DNA from: Panulirus ornatus
Lineage: Eukaryota > Arthropoda > Malacostraca > Decapoda > Palinuridae
Direction: 5' to 3'
NCBI RefSeq assembly: GCF_036320965.1
Contig: NC_092264.1
Location: forward strand, 19,291,585 to 19,355,584
Length of the DNA stretch: 64,000 bases
The notes beneath the pieces are model-generated. The model worked only from the letters and a program-made list of their open reading frames with translations, searched no databases and had not been told where the DNA came from. Below are positions 1 to 11,923 of this stretch, in pieces; positions within the stretch are counted from its first letter, which is position 1, and each line of letters starts with the position of its first letter. The position numbers and the translations under genes were made by a program.

Positions 1-671
1 GGGAGCCTTGAAAAATGTGTGAAAGTCGAGAACATTATCTCGGAAAGCAAAAATGGGTATGTTTGAGGGAATAGTGGTTCCAACAATGTTGTATGGTTGC
101 GAGGCGTGGGCTATGGATAGAGTTGTGCGCAGGAGGATGGATGTGCTGGAAATGAGATGTTTGAGGACAATGTGTGGTGTGAGGTGGTTTGATCGAGTAA
201 GTAACGTAAGGGTAAGAGAGATGTGTGGAAATAAAAAGAGCGTGGTTGAGAGAGCAGAAGAGGGTGTTTTGAAATGGTTTGGGCACATGGAGAGAATGAG
301 TGAGGAAAGATTGACCAAGAGGATATATGTGTCGGAGGTGGAGGGAACGAGGAGAAGAGGGAGACCAAATTGGAGGTGGAAAGATGGAGTGAAAAAGATT
401 TTGTGTGATCGGGGCCTGAACATGCAGGAGGGTGAAAGGAGGGCAAGGAATAGAGTGAATTGGAGCGATGTGGTATACAGGGGTTGACGTGCTGTCAGTG
501 GATTGAATCAAGGCATGTGAAGCGTCTGGGGTAAACCATGGAAAGCTGTGTAGGTATGTATATTTGCGTGTGTGGACGTGTGTATGTACATGTGTATGGG
601 AGGGGGGGTTGGGCCATTTCTTTCGTCTGTTTCCTTGCGCTACCTCGCAAACGCGGGAGACAGCGACAAAG

Positions 672-702
<31 letters not shown>
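1..702 (+). mobile_element. LINE family copy 1, 3' part, cut by window edge
   Basis: This is the 3' end of a non-LTR retrotransposon that recurs many times in the window. The reading frame runs from the window edge to the stop at 485-487 and encodes the C-terminal region after the RT domain, including [15 protein letters not shown] and the tail [14 protein letters not shown] at 20-22 replaces the Trp codon found in the other copies (NVW in the conserved stretch), so the copy is dead. The 3' UTR is the short form: the sequence after the conserved CCATGGAAAG jumps directly to the AGGTATGTATATTTGCG block. It ends in the GCTACCTCGCAAACGCGGGA core and a poly(A) of about 28 nt. The clade assignment (RTE-superfamily-like) is inference. 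Confidence 0.85.
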
Positions 703-705
<3 letters not shown>

Positions 706-1060
706 TATCCTCATAAAATGACTTGATGCATGCTTCCCGAGTACCGACCGCCTGTAGCCTGATTATATAAGGATCCAGCAGCCACAACCACAACACTCCA
801 GGAGTAAGTTAGACAAGGTAATGTTGAACATGAGTCTGAGGAGAAGGAAAGATCCATGTGCCTCCATGACTCACTCTCACCACAGAACAATTTATGATTC
901 TCTAACAACTTCACCAAATTATTGGTTAAAGATCGTGGGTGTCCGGTAAACAATACAGTATATAAAGACTTAATGATCAGTTATGTTGAAGTTAACCAGA
1001 TGTTCTCGTATGGTTTCTTTGGATAAGATTCATTATATAAACCTGTTCCATTACCCGAGC

Positions 1061-1165
1061 CTCCAGTACCTGAGGTTTCAGTATCTGAGGCTCCAGTACC
1101 TAAGACCGCAGTATCTGAGGCTCCAGTACCTGGGGCTCCAGTACCAAAGACCGCAGTAGGTGAGG
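1061..1165. repeat. Minisatellite, 15-bp unit, about 7 copies, degenerate
   Basis: Imperfect 15-bp units alternate around the phrases CTCCAGTACC and GCAGTATCTGAG. There is no coding evidence. The flanking 713-1060 is apparently unique sequence with no supported gene. Confidence 0.75.
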
Positions 1166-2060
1166 GAGGATGGGTAGCCTGTAGGGAGGGAGGATGTACA
1201 CTTGGGTTACCATGGTTATTGTGGCAGGTGTATTTTTGAGGTGTGGTATGCAGCTCCCTCCTCCTACTTCCACATACGATCCACCTTATTGGTCTGTGGT
1301 GTCTGTGGCCTTGGATTTTGTGGTATCAAATAATGAAGAATATTTCTTATTACCAAATTATAAACTGGGTTTTATTACCCAGTTTGGAAGGCATCGTACG
1401 GATGTAGTTTGAGAGATACCATTCCCTTGTGTGTTTAGCAAGGCTTCGTCAGGAACATTGTGGTGAAGTAGTGTCATCTCGTACTGTTAGGAGTGACACG
1501 CAGGCAAAATGTTTGACACTGATATTGTTGTTATAATTGACAACACAGGAATGACTTCCAGTAACGAAACACATCTCACTGCCTCCTCACAGGTGTCTGG
1601 CAACAAACATTACAGGTCCCTCGTGTGGGTTGCTGTACAGTGAATATGACTGACACAAATTCGGGTGTCAGTAGTAGTGTGGAGGTAGTGGTCATGTTTG
1701 TTGAGATGGAGAGTCGGTCAGGCTGGAGGTCACGTTGATGACGGCATGTGAGGCCAGGCTGGTCCTGTATGATGGTCACTATGCATCCCACACGTCACCA
1801 CCCACCTACGTGGCCAGCCTGGAAACCCTCTGCTCTTTACATTGTCATTCAGCATACGACAGTAGTCCTCGTGCCTGTGTGCCATAACACGTGAGTCTAC
1901 CTGCCCGACCACCACCACCACCACCACCACAACGCCCTCTGTCCGCCTGCCCACCCTCACCAGGACACAGCAACACTACTTGTTAAACACAGAAATTAGA
2001 GCCGCAGGATTCTCATCAGAGAACATCGGTCTGATGAACAGCTCGGTCAGAGATTTGGCG
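1166..2060. other. Unique-looking noncoding stretch with a short (CCA)n
   Basis: I see only short ORFs on either strand and no recognisable domain. A short (CCA)n tract lies at about 1909-1931. No splice-site pair frames a credible exon. Confidence 0.5.
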
Positions 2061-2067
2061 GCCGGCG

Positions 2068-2086
2068 GTGTGTGTGTGTGTGTGTG

Positions 2087-2162
<76 letters not shown>

Positions 2163-2163
2163 A
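2068..2163. repeat. Compound microsatellite (GT)n-(GA)n-(G)n
   Basis: A short GT run is followed by about 60 bp of pure GA dinucleotides and a G tract. The long RERERE and LSLSLS reading frames here are artefacts of the repeat. Confidence 0.95.
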
Positions 2164-2242
2164 GCAACTCAGCCAGTTACTTGGGTCGAGGTCCTCCACC
2201 ATTACTCTCCTTCCCTGCATCTCCCACCAACCTCTTCCACTT

Positions 2243-2369
2243 ATTATCATTACTAGTATTATTATTATTATTATTATTATCATTATTATTATTATTAGTA
2301 GTAGTAGTATTGTCAATACTATTATCATTATTACTATTATTATTATTAGTAGTAGTAGTAGTAGTATCT
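2243..2369. repeat. Trinucleotide-rich microsatellite (ATT/ATC/AGT)n
   Basis: Mixed ATT, ATC and AGT trinucleotides run for about 125 bp with interruptions. Confidence 0.9.
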
Positions 2370-2460
2370 TTCAGAGGAAGTTAAAGCTCGTATGTCCATC
2401 ATTAGTCAACGCATAACAAGATTTTCTCGAAATATTAAAGATTTGGAAATAAAAAAAAGT

Positions 2461-3373
2461 TAGTTGTAAGGTAAATTTGAATGGAGAAAAACTGGAGGAA
2501 GTGAAGTGTTTTAGATATCTGGGAGTGGATTTAGCAGCGGATTGAACCATGGAAGCGGATATGAGTCACAGGGTGGGGGAGGGAGCGAAAGTTCTGGGAG
2601 CGATGAAGAATGTGTGGAAAGCGAGAACATTATCTCAGAGCAAAATTGGGTATGTTTGAAGGAATAGTGGTTCCAACAATGTTGTTATATGGTTGCGAGG
2701 CGTGGGCTATAGATAGGGTTGTGCGGAGGAGGGTGGATGTGTTGGAAATGAAATGTTTAAGGACAATATGTGGTGTGAGGTGGTTTGATCGAGTAAGTAA
2801 TGACAGGTTAAGTGAAATGTGTGGTAATAAAACGAGCGTGGTTGAGAGAGCAGAAGAAGGTGTGTTGAAACGGTTTGGACACATGGAGAGAATGAATGAG
2901 GAAAGTTTGACAAAGAGGATATATGTGTCAGAGGTGGAGGGAACAAGGAGAAGCGGGAGACCAAATTGGTGGTGGAAAGATGGAGTGAAAAAGGTTTTGA
3001 GCAATCGGGGCCTGAACATGCAGGAGGGTAAGAGGTTTGCAAGAAATAGAGGGAATTGGAACGATGTTGTATACCGGGGTCGAAGTCCTGTCAGTGGACT
3101 GAATTCACCAGTTCATGTGAAACGTCTGGGGTAAACCATGGAAAGGTCTGTGGGACCTGGATGTGTGAGTAGGGAGCTGTGGTTTCGGTGCATTACATAT
3201 GACAGCGAGAGACTGAGTGTGAACGAATGTGGCCTTTTTTGTCTGTTTTCCTGGCGATACCTCGTTGACGCAGGGGGTGGCGATGCTGTTTCCTGTAGGG
3301 CGGGGTGGCGCCGGTAATGGATGAAGGCAAGCAAGTATGAATATGTATGTGCATATGTATATGTCTATGTATG

Positions 3374-3376
<3 letters not shown>
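2461..3376 (+). mobile_element. LINE family copy 2, 5'-truncated and decayed
   Basis: The sequence begins inside the post-RT region ([11 protein letters not shown] equivalent) and continues to the family 3' end. A TGA replaces the Gly codon after GCGGAT at about 2543-2545, and a frameshift precedes the second half, so the open stretch 2610-3134 only covers the C-terminal part. A 3-bp insertion gives MLLYGCEAW instead of MLYGCEAW. The 3' UTR is the longer type and diverged, ending AAGCAAGTATGAATATG and running into (AT)n. It is clearly older than copies 3, 5, 8 and 10. Confidence 0.85.

Positions 3377-3446
<70 letters not shown>
3377..3446. repeat. (AT)n microsatellite between two LINE copies
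   Basis: About 35 uninterrupted AT dinucleotides separate the tail of LINE copy 2 from the 5' truncation point of copy 3. Confidence 0.95.
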
Positions 3447-3449
<3 letters not shown>

Positions 3450-4700
3450 TTGGTAAGGTTATTTAATGTATGTATGACTCATGGTGAGGTGCCTGAGGAT
3501 TGGCGGAATGCGTGCATAGTGCCATTGTCCAAAGGCAAAGGGGATAAGAGTGAGTGCTCAAATTACAGAGGTATAAGTTTGTTGAGTATTCCTGGTAAAT
3601 TATATGGGAAGGTATTGATTGAGAGGGTGAAGGCATGTACAGAGCATCAGATTGGGGAAGAGCAGTGTGGTTTCAGAAGTGCTAGAGGATGTGTGGATCA
3701 GGTGTTTGCTTTGAAGAATGTATGTGAGAAATACTTAGAAAAGCAAATGGATTTGTATGTAGCATTTATGGATCTGGAGAAGGCATGTTATAGAGTTGAC
3801 AGAGATGCTCTGTGGAAGGTATTAAGAATATATGGTGTGGGACGCAAGTTGTTAGGAGCAGTGAAAAGTTTTTATCGAGGATGTAAGGCATGTGTACGTG
3901 TAGGAAGAGAGGAAAGTGACTGGTTCTCAGTGAATGTCGGTTTGCGGCAGGGGTGTGTGATGTCTCCATGGTTGTTTAATTTGTTTATGGATGGGGTTGT
4001 TAGGGAGGTGAATGCAAGAGTTTTGGAAAGAGGGGCAAGTATGAAGTCTGTTGGGGATGAGAGAGCTTGGGAAGTGAGTCAGTTGTTGTTCGCTGATGAT
4101 ACAGCGCTGGTGGCTGATTCATGTGAGAAACTGCAGAAGCTGGTGACTGAGTTTGGTAAAGTGTGTGGAAGAAGAAAGTTAAGAGTAAATGTGAATAAGA
4201 GCAAGGTTATTAGGTACAGTAGGGTTGAGGGTCAAGTCAATTGGGAGGTGAGTTTGAATGGAGAAAAACTGGAGGAAGTAAAGTGTTTTAGATATCTGGG
4301 AGTGGATCTGGCAGCGGATGGAACCATGGAAGCGGAAGTGAATCATAGGGTGGGGGAGGGGGCGAAAATCCTGGGAGCCTTGAAGAATATGTGGAAGTCG
4401 AGAACATTATCTCGGAAAGCAAAAATGGGTATGTTTGAAGGAATAGTGGTTCCAACAATGTTGTATGGTTGCGAGGCGTGGGCTATGGATAGAGTTGTGC
4501 GCAGGAGGGTGGATGTGCTGGAAATGAGATGTTTGAGGACAATGTGTGGAGTGAGGTGGTTTGATCGAGTAAGTAATGTAAGGGTAAGAGAGGTGTGTGG
4601 AAATAAAAAGAGCGTGGTTGAGAGAGCAGAAGAGGGTGTTTTGAAATGGTTTGGGCACATGGAGAGGATGAGTGAGGAAAGATTGACCAAGAGGATATAA
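3447..4700 (+). pseudogene. Reverse transcriptase ORF of LINE copy 3, nonsense-mutated
   Basis: The frame is open from the (AT)n junction to a premature TAA at 4698-4700, where sister copies read ATA TAT GTG (one T-to-A change). The catalytic pieces are readable: FMDLEKA (motif A), [16 protein letters not shown] (motif B) and [13 protein letters not shown] (motif C, with both Asp). The otherwise invariant AYD after motif A reads ACY here. About 53 C-terminal residues are lost. The frame entered from the left codes for YIYIYI, which is microsatellite and not protein. It is a degraded retrotransposon gene with no expected host function. Confidence 0.85.
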
Positions 4701-5315
4701 GTGTCGGAGGTGGAGGGAACGAGGAGAAGTGGGCGACCAAATTGGAGGTGGAAAGATGGAGTGAAAAAGATTTTAAGTGATCGGGGCCTGAACATGCAGG
4801 AGGGTGAAAGGAGGGCAAGGAATAGAGTGAATTGGATCGATGTGGTATACCGGGGTTGACGTGCTGTCAGTGGATTGAATCAGGGCATGTGAAGCGTCTG
4901 GGGTAAACCATGGAAAGTTGTGTGGGGCCTGGATGTGGAAAGGGAGCTGTGGTTTCGGGCATTATTGCATGACAGCTAGAGACTGAGTGTGAACGAATGG
5001 GGCCTTTGTTGTCTTTTCCTAGTGCTACCTCGCACACATGAGAGGAGAGGGGGATGGTATTCCATATGTGGCGAGGTGGCGATGGGAATGAATAAAGGCA
5101 GACAGTGTGAATTGTGTGCATGGGTATATATGTATGTGTCTGTGTGTGTATATATATATGTGTACATTGAGATGTATAGGTATGTATATTTGCGTGTGTG
5201 GACGTGTATGTATATACATTGTGTATGGGGGTGGGTTGGGCCATTTCTTTCGTCTGTTTCCTTGCGCTACCTCGCAAACGCGGGAGACAGCGACAAAGCA
5301 AAATAAAATAAATAA

Positions 5316-5320
<5 letters not shown>
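3447..5320 (+). mobile_element. LINE family copy 3, RT-bearing, long 3' UTR form
   Basis: This copy starts mid-RT at the segment equivalent to DWLVRLFNVCM, directly after (AT)n. It contains the RT fingers and palm, the C-terminal region and a long 3' UTR. That UTR keeps a block of about 254 bp (about 4924-5177) which is absent from copies 1, 5 and 8. The 3' end has the GCTACCTCGCAAACGCGGGA core and an AAAATAAAATAA-type tail, then (TA)n. Ends are set by comparison with the sister copies. Confidence 0.9.

Positions 5321-5375
<55 letters not shown>
5321..5375. repeat. (TA)n microsatellite at LINE copy 3 tail
   Basis: A TA run separates the LINE tail from the inverted SINE-like repeat that follows. 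Confidence 0.95.
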
Positions 5376-5376
<1 letters not shown>

Positions 5377-5377
<1 letters not shown>

Positions 5378-5530
5378 TTCATACTATTCGCCATTTCCCG
5401 CGTTGGCGAGGTAGCGTTAAGAACAGAAGGCTGAGCCTTTGAGGGAATATCCTCACTTGGCCCCCTCCTCTGTTCCTTCTTTTGGAAAACTAAAAACGAG
5501 AGGGGAGGATTTCCAGCCCCCCGCTCCCTG
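5377..5530 (-). mobile_element. SINE-like dispersed repeat, partial
   Basis: This is the reverse complement of most of 15066-15310. It includes the CCCGCGTTGGCGAGGTAGCG core, a stretch matching TTGAGGGAATATCCTCA and a GGGGAGGATTTCCAGC block. It carries no ORF. The core resembles the LINE 3' end, suggesting a nonautonomous partner. This copy is shorter than the one at 15066. Confidence 0.75.
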
Positions 5531-5535
5531 TATAT

Positions 5536-6235
5536 ATATGTCCACTATTATTCAAATCATCATATTAATGTAAAAAGATCGGTTTTCACATCGATGTTCC
5601 TGAGAGCATATAGGATTCAGATCTTGAATTTTTAGATGGTGAACTGAAAATGATTACGTACATTGGACAGAAGCTCAGATACCCAGTAGATATACTTAAC
5701 CAGTGTCAGAATACAGCAAGGAAACGATTCCATAGTGACCAAAATAAGCCAGGACGTGGAAGTTACCAAAGAACCTTTGTTCTTCCCGTCCATGAGAACT
5801 TTCTCAAATGTGATCACATTCTCAAAAAATCTAATGTACAAGTTGTATTCAAATATGACAACACCATCAAGAAAGCCCTTTATCGAAAATAGCCCATCAA
5901 ATAATACAGGTGTTGTTTATAAAGTCCTGTGTAAAGACTAACCAGTTTTATATTGGACATTGGGGAAAGATTTGGAGACTAGGATCTCACAACATAAGTA
6001 TAGGGTTAGGCCAGCCCAACAGAACAACGGCTTATTTCAATATAAAGCTGCATTTGATCACCAGATTGACTGAGAGGGAGCCAAGACCGTAGCTAAATCA
6101 AATTGTTTCAGTGAAAGAAATGTAACTGTATCATGTTTTATCTCTGGCACATTTGATCATAATGTAAATATGTCCTTTGGCCATTTCAAATGTGACAAGC
6201 TGTTAACTGAAATAATTATGAAGTATCCACCAGAC
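5536..6235 (+). mobile_element. Penelope-like element remnant with GIY-YIG domain
   Basis: Translated pieces in all three frames line up with the C-terminal part of Penelope-like retroelements. The pieces are FLRAYRIQ, IGQKLRYPVDIL, ILKKSNVQVVFKYDNTIKKA, NSPSNNTGVVYKVLCKD, FYIGHWGK, DLETRISQHKY and, further on, QIDWEGAKTVAKSNCF-like residues. The order (end of RT region, linker with NSPSNN, GIY-YIG nuclease, HxxxID region) is typical of the family. At least two frameshifts and several stops break it (around 5890-5960 and in the 6060-6100 stretch). The RT core upstream is missing. Family recognition comes from motif memory and was not searched. Confidence 0.82.
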
Positions 6236-6239
6236 GAAC

Positions 6240-7050
6240 TCTGTCCTCACACCATGTAAAGAGAGGAAGGTCAGACGTCACGTCACCTGCTTTCCACGGG
6301 AGTAATGAAGCCTCGCCTCAATGCTGCCTCTGTGCTTTTAAAGGCGCTCAACACTTGTATCTCCCTCCACTGTGTCCGAGGATGTAATGAAGAGAGTAAT
6401 CACCGTTTCTTATTTTCTCTCTCCGGTGGTAATTGTTACATAATGATAGAAATTAAGCATATTTCTCAGACATTAACGAGTTCATTGAAAATCAAGCTGA
6501 GAACTGTTGCCTAAATCATCATCAAATTGCTTAGAAATGTGCTTCAATTTATCATAGTTAACTGGTTTGCCAACTAAGGACCTCAAGCTAATTTGACGAT
6601 GCTATTACTGTCATACTTGATAATGTTGTTACTTTGCCAAGCTTTGTGTTCTATGAAATGTTCTCAGTAAAACGTGACGTATTGAAAACATCAATCAAGT
6701 CGTTGTTGTCCTCTCTGGTCCGTCTCTGTAAAACCTTCATGCTTCTCTAAGTGAGATCCAACTCTGAGGTGGGCGTAATGAACAGGATCGATTCATGTTG
6801 GAAATACTTGAACATTCTTTTACACATGTTCGTATATACAGATAAGACATCAACCATTTCTTATATACAGTTAACACACCAACCACTTCAACATTTGCTT
6901 TTCTGACCATTCGTCTGACTTGGTATTGTGGCGGTCGATTTAGGTACATCTTCATATCCTGGCCTTTTTATTTTTCACCTGTATACCATCTCCATTACTT
7001 TGCTTTGTATGGGATGAACTTCACCAGCCGTGTGTCAGACAGCTCTGAAG
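6240..7050. other. AT-rich unique noncoding stretch
   Basis: Only short ORFs are present and none has a recognisable domain. The reading frame at 6305-6514 lacks flanking splice signals and is probably chance. Confidence 0.5.
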
Positions 7051-7056
7051 TCTGCC

Positions 7057-7383
7057 TCAGTACCTTTGTAAGATAATGTAATCCTCTCCTTTCCCTATTT
7101 CTCTCATGACGTAGACATTATCTGCAAACAGATCTATGTACGAGTCCAGTTCAAACCAGTTGTTTACATAGATCAAGAACATAAATGGTCTTAAGACTGA
7201 TCCCTTTTTCACGCCATTGGTTATTCCAGTCCACATAGAGAAGGTTCTCCTAACGTGTCTCCTGCGTTTTCTTTCACCAAGATGAATATCAGTCCAGCTA
7301 AACAGTCCTATCGTAAACCTGCTTGAAAATTCAGCTTCCTTATCATCCCGTTGTGTGGTAAGGTACCAGATGCCTACTGCCAC
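7057..7383 (-). mobile_element. CR1/Jockey-like LINE RT fragment, decayed
   Basis: The minus-strand translation contains GVKKGSVLRPFMFLIYVNN, then SYIDLFADN. This matches the family pattern in which a Gly-x-x-x-Gly-Ser-x-Leu-x-Pro-x-x-Phe-x-x-Tyr block is followed by LFADD. Here PQG reads KKG and FADD reads FADN, so the second catalytic Asp is lost. The fragment covers RT motifs B to C only and is distinct from the abundant LINE family of this window. Confidence 0.7.
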
Positions 7384-7559
7384 CTCATGAACACACTCTC
7401 CAACCTTTCATCTCTTTGGTCTGATATAGAAATTATTTCTCTTACATGACCTCTTTGAACACGATAGCATGTCACTTTGGTAGTTTCTACAACACTTAGG
7501 GAAACGTAAGCGGAATTCTTTCTCTCTTCCAAATAGGAACGTAGGTGAAGGGGGCAATA

Positions 7560-8155
7560 GAAGTAATGACAGGTAATGATGAAGCGAGAAGATGAAGCGA
7601 GTATTTTGAAGGACTGTTGAATGTGTTTGATGATAGGGTGGTAGATGTAGGGTGTTTTGGTCGAGGTGGTGTGCGAAGTGAGAGAGCTGTCGATTGGTTG
7701 GTAAGGATATTCGCTGTATGTACTGCTCATGGTGAAGTGGCTGAGGATTGGCTGAATGCATGCATAGTGCCACTGCATAAAGGCAAAGGGGATAAAGGCG
7801 AGTGTTCAAACTACAGAGGTATACGTTTGTTGAGTACACCTTGTAAATTGTATGGAAGGGTAGTGACTAAGAGGGTCAAGGCATGTACAGAGCATCAGAT
7901 TGGGAAGAGCAGTGCGGTTTCAGAAGTGGTAAAGGATACATGGATCAGGATTTTACTTTTAAGCATATGTGTAAGAAATATTGAGAGAGAAACTGCAGAA
8001 GTTGATGACTAAGTTTGGAAGTTTGTGTAAAAGGAAAAGGTTGTAAGTCAATGTGAATAAAAGGAAGGTTATGATGTTTATCAGGGTTGGGGGACAGGTT
8101 AGTTGGAGTGTGCGTTTTTATGGAGAAAAAATAGAGGAAGTGAAGTGTAGAGATA
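7560..8155 (+). mobile_element. LINE family copy 4, internally deleted
   Basis: The start matches the region before the RT palm (a GAGTATTTTGAAGG equivalent) and includes the VPLHKGKGDK and NYRGI pieces. Around 7983 the sequence jumps to the region encoding EKLQKL, skipping about 390 bp that hold RT motifs A to C in the intact copies. The junction lies at a shared GAGA. Later frames are broken and the copy ends near 8155 without the 3' UTR. It is inactive and relatively diverged. Confidence 0.8.
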
Positions 8156-8419
8156 CGTCGTGCTGCCACGGTCATCACGCTGGTTCTAGTGACCCTGGTT
8201 GGGTCATGACCGGTAGGCAAGGTAACGAGCCCTGGCGGCTGATGGGTGGATGGGTGAGTGGTTGGTGATGGAAGGGCCAGGTAGGGAGTGGTGGCAGCTG
8301 ATGCAGGAGTCTCCCGCCCCATCACCATGGGACACATGACAGGTCCCCAGCAGTTCACCCTCTCAGTTGTCTTGTTTGTGTTCGTGTGGCGGGTCGGTTC
8401 CGCCCTGTGTTCTCATTTG

Positions 8420-8535
8420 CACCTCACCCCGACCACCGGTAGCAGACGAGTTCGTGTGTGTACACGTCACCCCGACCACCGGTAGCAGACGAGTTCGTGT
8501 GTGTACACGTCAACCCGACCTCCAGTAGCAAACTA
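8420..8535. repeat. Short tandem repeat, about 43-bp unit, 2.5 copies
   Basis: The units share CCGACCACCGGTAGCAGAC and TTCGTGTGTGTACACGTCA. The third copy is diverged. Confidence 0.75.
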
Positions 8536-8717
8536 GTTCACTGAAAATGAGAAACATAATAATTACAAATTGTTCCCGCTTTTGTTTTTCGTTATTTTAA
8601 TTTCTTTATTGATATATCTGGCGATTATACCAATGGTAGCAAGAAAATTAAAAGCAGCATCCTAGTCAGGCTCGAGCAGAGTAACCAAATTAGTTAAGTT
8701 TCTGCCAACAGTGGGTT

Positions 8718-8911
8718 CACCCTGAGCACGACTGTACCTCCCTTAAACACGACGGTGCGATCCCTGAGCACGACTGCACCTCCCTTAACCACGATGGTAC
8801 GATCTCTGAGCACGACTGTACCTCCCTTAACCACGACGGTATGATCCCTGAGCACGACTGTACCTCCCTTAACCACGACGGTACGATCCCTGAGCACGAC
8901 TGTACCTCCCT
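8718..8911. repeat. Minisatellite, 42-bp unit, about 4.5 copies
   Basis: The units contain ATCCCTGAGCACGACTG and CCTCCCTTAA. Because the period is a multiple of three, the minus strand stays open with a 14-residue repeat, which I treat as noncoding. A related core recurs near 16590 and 28868. Confidence 0.85.
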
Positions 8912-8959
8912 TAGGTTGTATGTCCCTATTTACTGTAGAATTTATCTCATAGTTAATCA

Positions 8960-10050
8960 GTTTCTTGCGTGTGTGTGTGTGTGTGTGTGTGAGTGACTTA
9001 TTTGCACCCATGGGAAGGAGGATTTATTCGAGGGATCCCATCTCTTGTCATATAGAGGTTTGAATTCTCCAGTGGTGTTCGCATTCAATTCCTCTTGGCT
9101 GAGCTTGTTCCACAGGACCGCAGCTCTCCTGTTTATATCTCCTAATATCCTCCAGTACACATCTGTTACCTAACTTGCGTCATCTTGACCTGGATTTACT
9201 GTTATCTTCAAAGAACTGTTCCAGGTTGACGTCATTATGGCCTTTCAAGAATTTCCATGTAATCATCATGTCTTCCCTTTTTCTCTTCCTTCCAGGCTGG
9301 GCACATTGAGGGCTTCCCTTCGTAGCCTTCGTTGACTTCCTTTGAATCCTTTTCAGCTGTTCTCTTTGACTTCCCAATTGATGAGACCAGACTGTTGCAT
9401 CATGTTCCAGCTTAGGGCGAGCTGAGGTCGTGCATATCTTCATAAAATCTCACAGTGTAACTCTGACCAAACTATAGTCTACTTACCTTACGATCCATGT
9501 CACTTGATGCTCTAGTGACACTTTTGGTGTCAGATCAGTTCCCGGGTTCCTCTCACTCACTGTCAAGTTTGCTGAACTTCTTCCCAGTTGCCTGACTTCA
9601 TAAAGTCTAGGGTTGGATTTCAAGAGCCATTTGTCCAGCCATTGCTCAACTTTTGTTGGTGGGTGTCTTTACAGAATTTTGCAGTCCCTCTTTTCTTCTT
9701 GCTTTCATAATTTTGGCATCATCTGCAGACTTATTCAGGTATGGTTCCACCTCATTTATCAAATCTATGACTTAGATCAGAAATAGTGAAGGCCCCAGCA
9801 CTGGGTCCTGACATGTCCTCATTTCCCTGCAAGTTGGGCAGGTGGCCGTCCTTGTAAGCAGCCTTATGGTTATCCCGGCTGTATGTTGACCTTCATCATC
9901 GGTCTTGTGATGGCAACTGTACCAAAGGCCGTCTTCCAGTTCTAGGCTGTCCTCTCACCATCCCTCTAATCCACTGTATGTCTTACTGTCGTATAGCAGT
10001 CCACTGGATTAGTCATGTAAGATCCTTTCAATCTGTATGTGTTGTCTTCC
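8960..10050 (-). mobile_element. CR1/Jockey-like LINE, 3' half, decayed
   Basis: Read on the minus strand from about 10050, degraded RT and C-terminal pieces appear in order. Near 9690-9800 lies DPVLGPSLFLI followed by KSADDAKIM (motifs B and C). At about 9180-9443 comes KLEHDATVWSHQLGSQ with LKRIQRKSTK. At about 9000-9160 comes AAVLWNKLSQEELN with TGEFKPLYDKRW. This RT, HLEYAVxxW and WNxLP order is characteristic of the C-terminal half of CR1/Jockey-group LINEs. Frames are interrupted by indels and stops. A (GT)n tract sits at 8970-8992 near the 3' end. Ends are approximate. Confidence 0.75.
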
Positions 10051-10162
10051 ACTTCAGTACCTTGTGCTAGTAAAGAAAGTCTTTGCTTCGTAATTCCTTA
10101 TATAATGTGGAATATTGCAGGACATGTTTGTGAGTGATGCTGGCCTGTTGTACAGGGCTACC

Positions 10163-10970
<808 letters not shown>

Positions 10971-10972
10971 TT

Positions 10973-11248
10973 TGGGTCGACTCCTTGTATTAAAGTATTA
11001 TGAGATCCATTTGGGTCGACTCTGTGTATTAAAGTATTATGGGATCCATTTGGGTCGACTCCTTGTATTAAAGTATTATGGGATCCATTTGGGTCGACTC
11101 TGTGTATTAAAGTATTATGGGATCCATTTGGGTCGACTCTGTGTATTAAAGTATTATGGGATCCATTTGGGTCGACTCTGTGTATTAAAGTATTATGGGA
11201 TCCATTTGGGTCGACTCTGTGTATTAAAGTATTATGGGATCCATTTGA
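10973..11248. repeat. Minisatellite, 39-bp unit, 7 copies
   Basis: The units are nearly identical, each with TTGGGTCGACTC, TATTAAAGTATTATG and GGATCC. They differ mainly at CTTG versus TGTG. The 39-bp period keeps the + frame open (a 13-residue repeat), with no other sign of coding. Confidence 0.92.
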
Positions 11249-11249
11249 A

Positions 11250-11923
11250 GCGGAGATCCATAAATAATGTTTTCAATATCCAGGCTACTTTGACGTAAGA
11301 TGAAATCCATTGTACATGGTGCAGCCTCACCTACAACCCTGAGTCACTTGTGTTACAATTTTGAAGGAAAATTCTCTTCTGTTCAGTTTACCAACTTGAA
11401 CTTCCACGTGTTTTCACCAGCAGGTGGGTCATATGCGTCTCAGTCTCTTCCTTTTAGTTGAGATACATCAGAACTTCAGCGTCTCCGCTGCTCTGCATGG
11501 TTCTCCTTAACTGGTCCCCAGTTTCTGTTGAGACAGACCGAAGGTGTTGCCTGCTAAATGTGGTCACTGGTTGGCTGAATGCCGATGACTGAGGTCAATG
11601 TTGGTTGAATAGTTATGGATGCAGTCGTTTGATTGCTGATTGAATATCCCAGATGTCAACTGTGCCTTCAATTTGCAGTATGCTGTTCTTGCGTCTCATT
11701 ACTCATGCCTACAGACGTATATCCCATGAATAATCTTAGGATAAAACGTAAAATTTGCATAATACCATTTCACTGGACGGTATCGTCCTACAGCTGTGCA
11801 GGTGGGGTTGTTGTGGGTGGTGGTGCTCGTGCTGGACCCCCCCGGGTGCGACCCGTGTCATGTGTGGGCCAGAGTTGTGATCACATGAAACACTGGTGTA
11901 CCAAGCTGTGCCTACCCTCACTG
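11250..11923. other. Unique noncoding stretch
   Basis: A GGGGTTGTTGTGGGTGG-like G-rich patch lies near 11803-11830. I find no credible gene. Confidence 0.45.

Noticed and set aside
3321..3446. Start of the LINE copy 3 protein at the upstream ATG (YIYIYI leader)
   Set aside because: The leader codons come from the 3' tail of copy 2 and the (AT)n tract. Sister copies show unrelated sequence upstream.
5735..5941. Small host gene encoding a 68-residue protein
   Set aside because: The residues match the linker region of Penelope-like elements in a broken frame, so it is assigned to the retroelement remnant.
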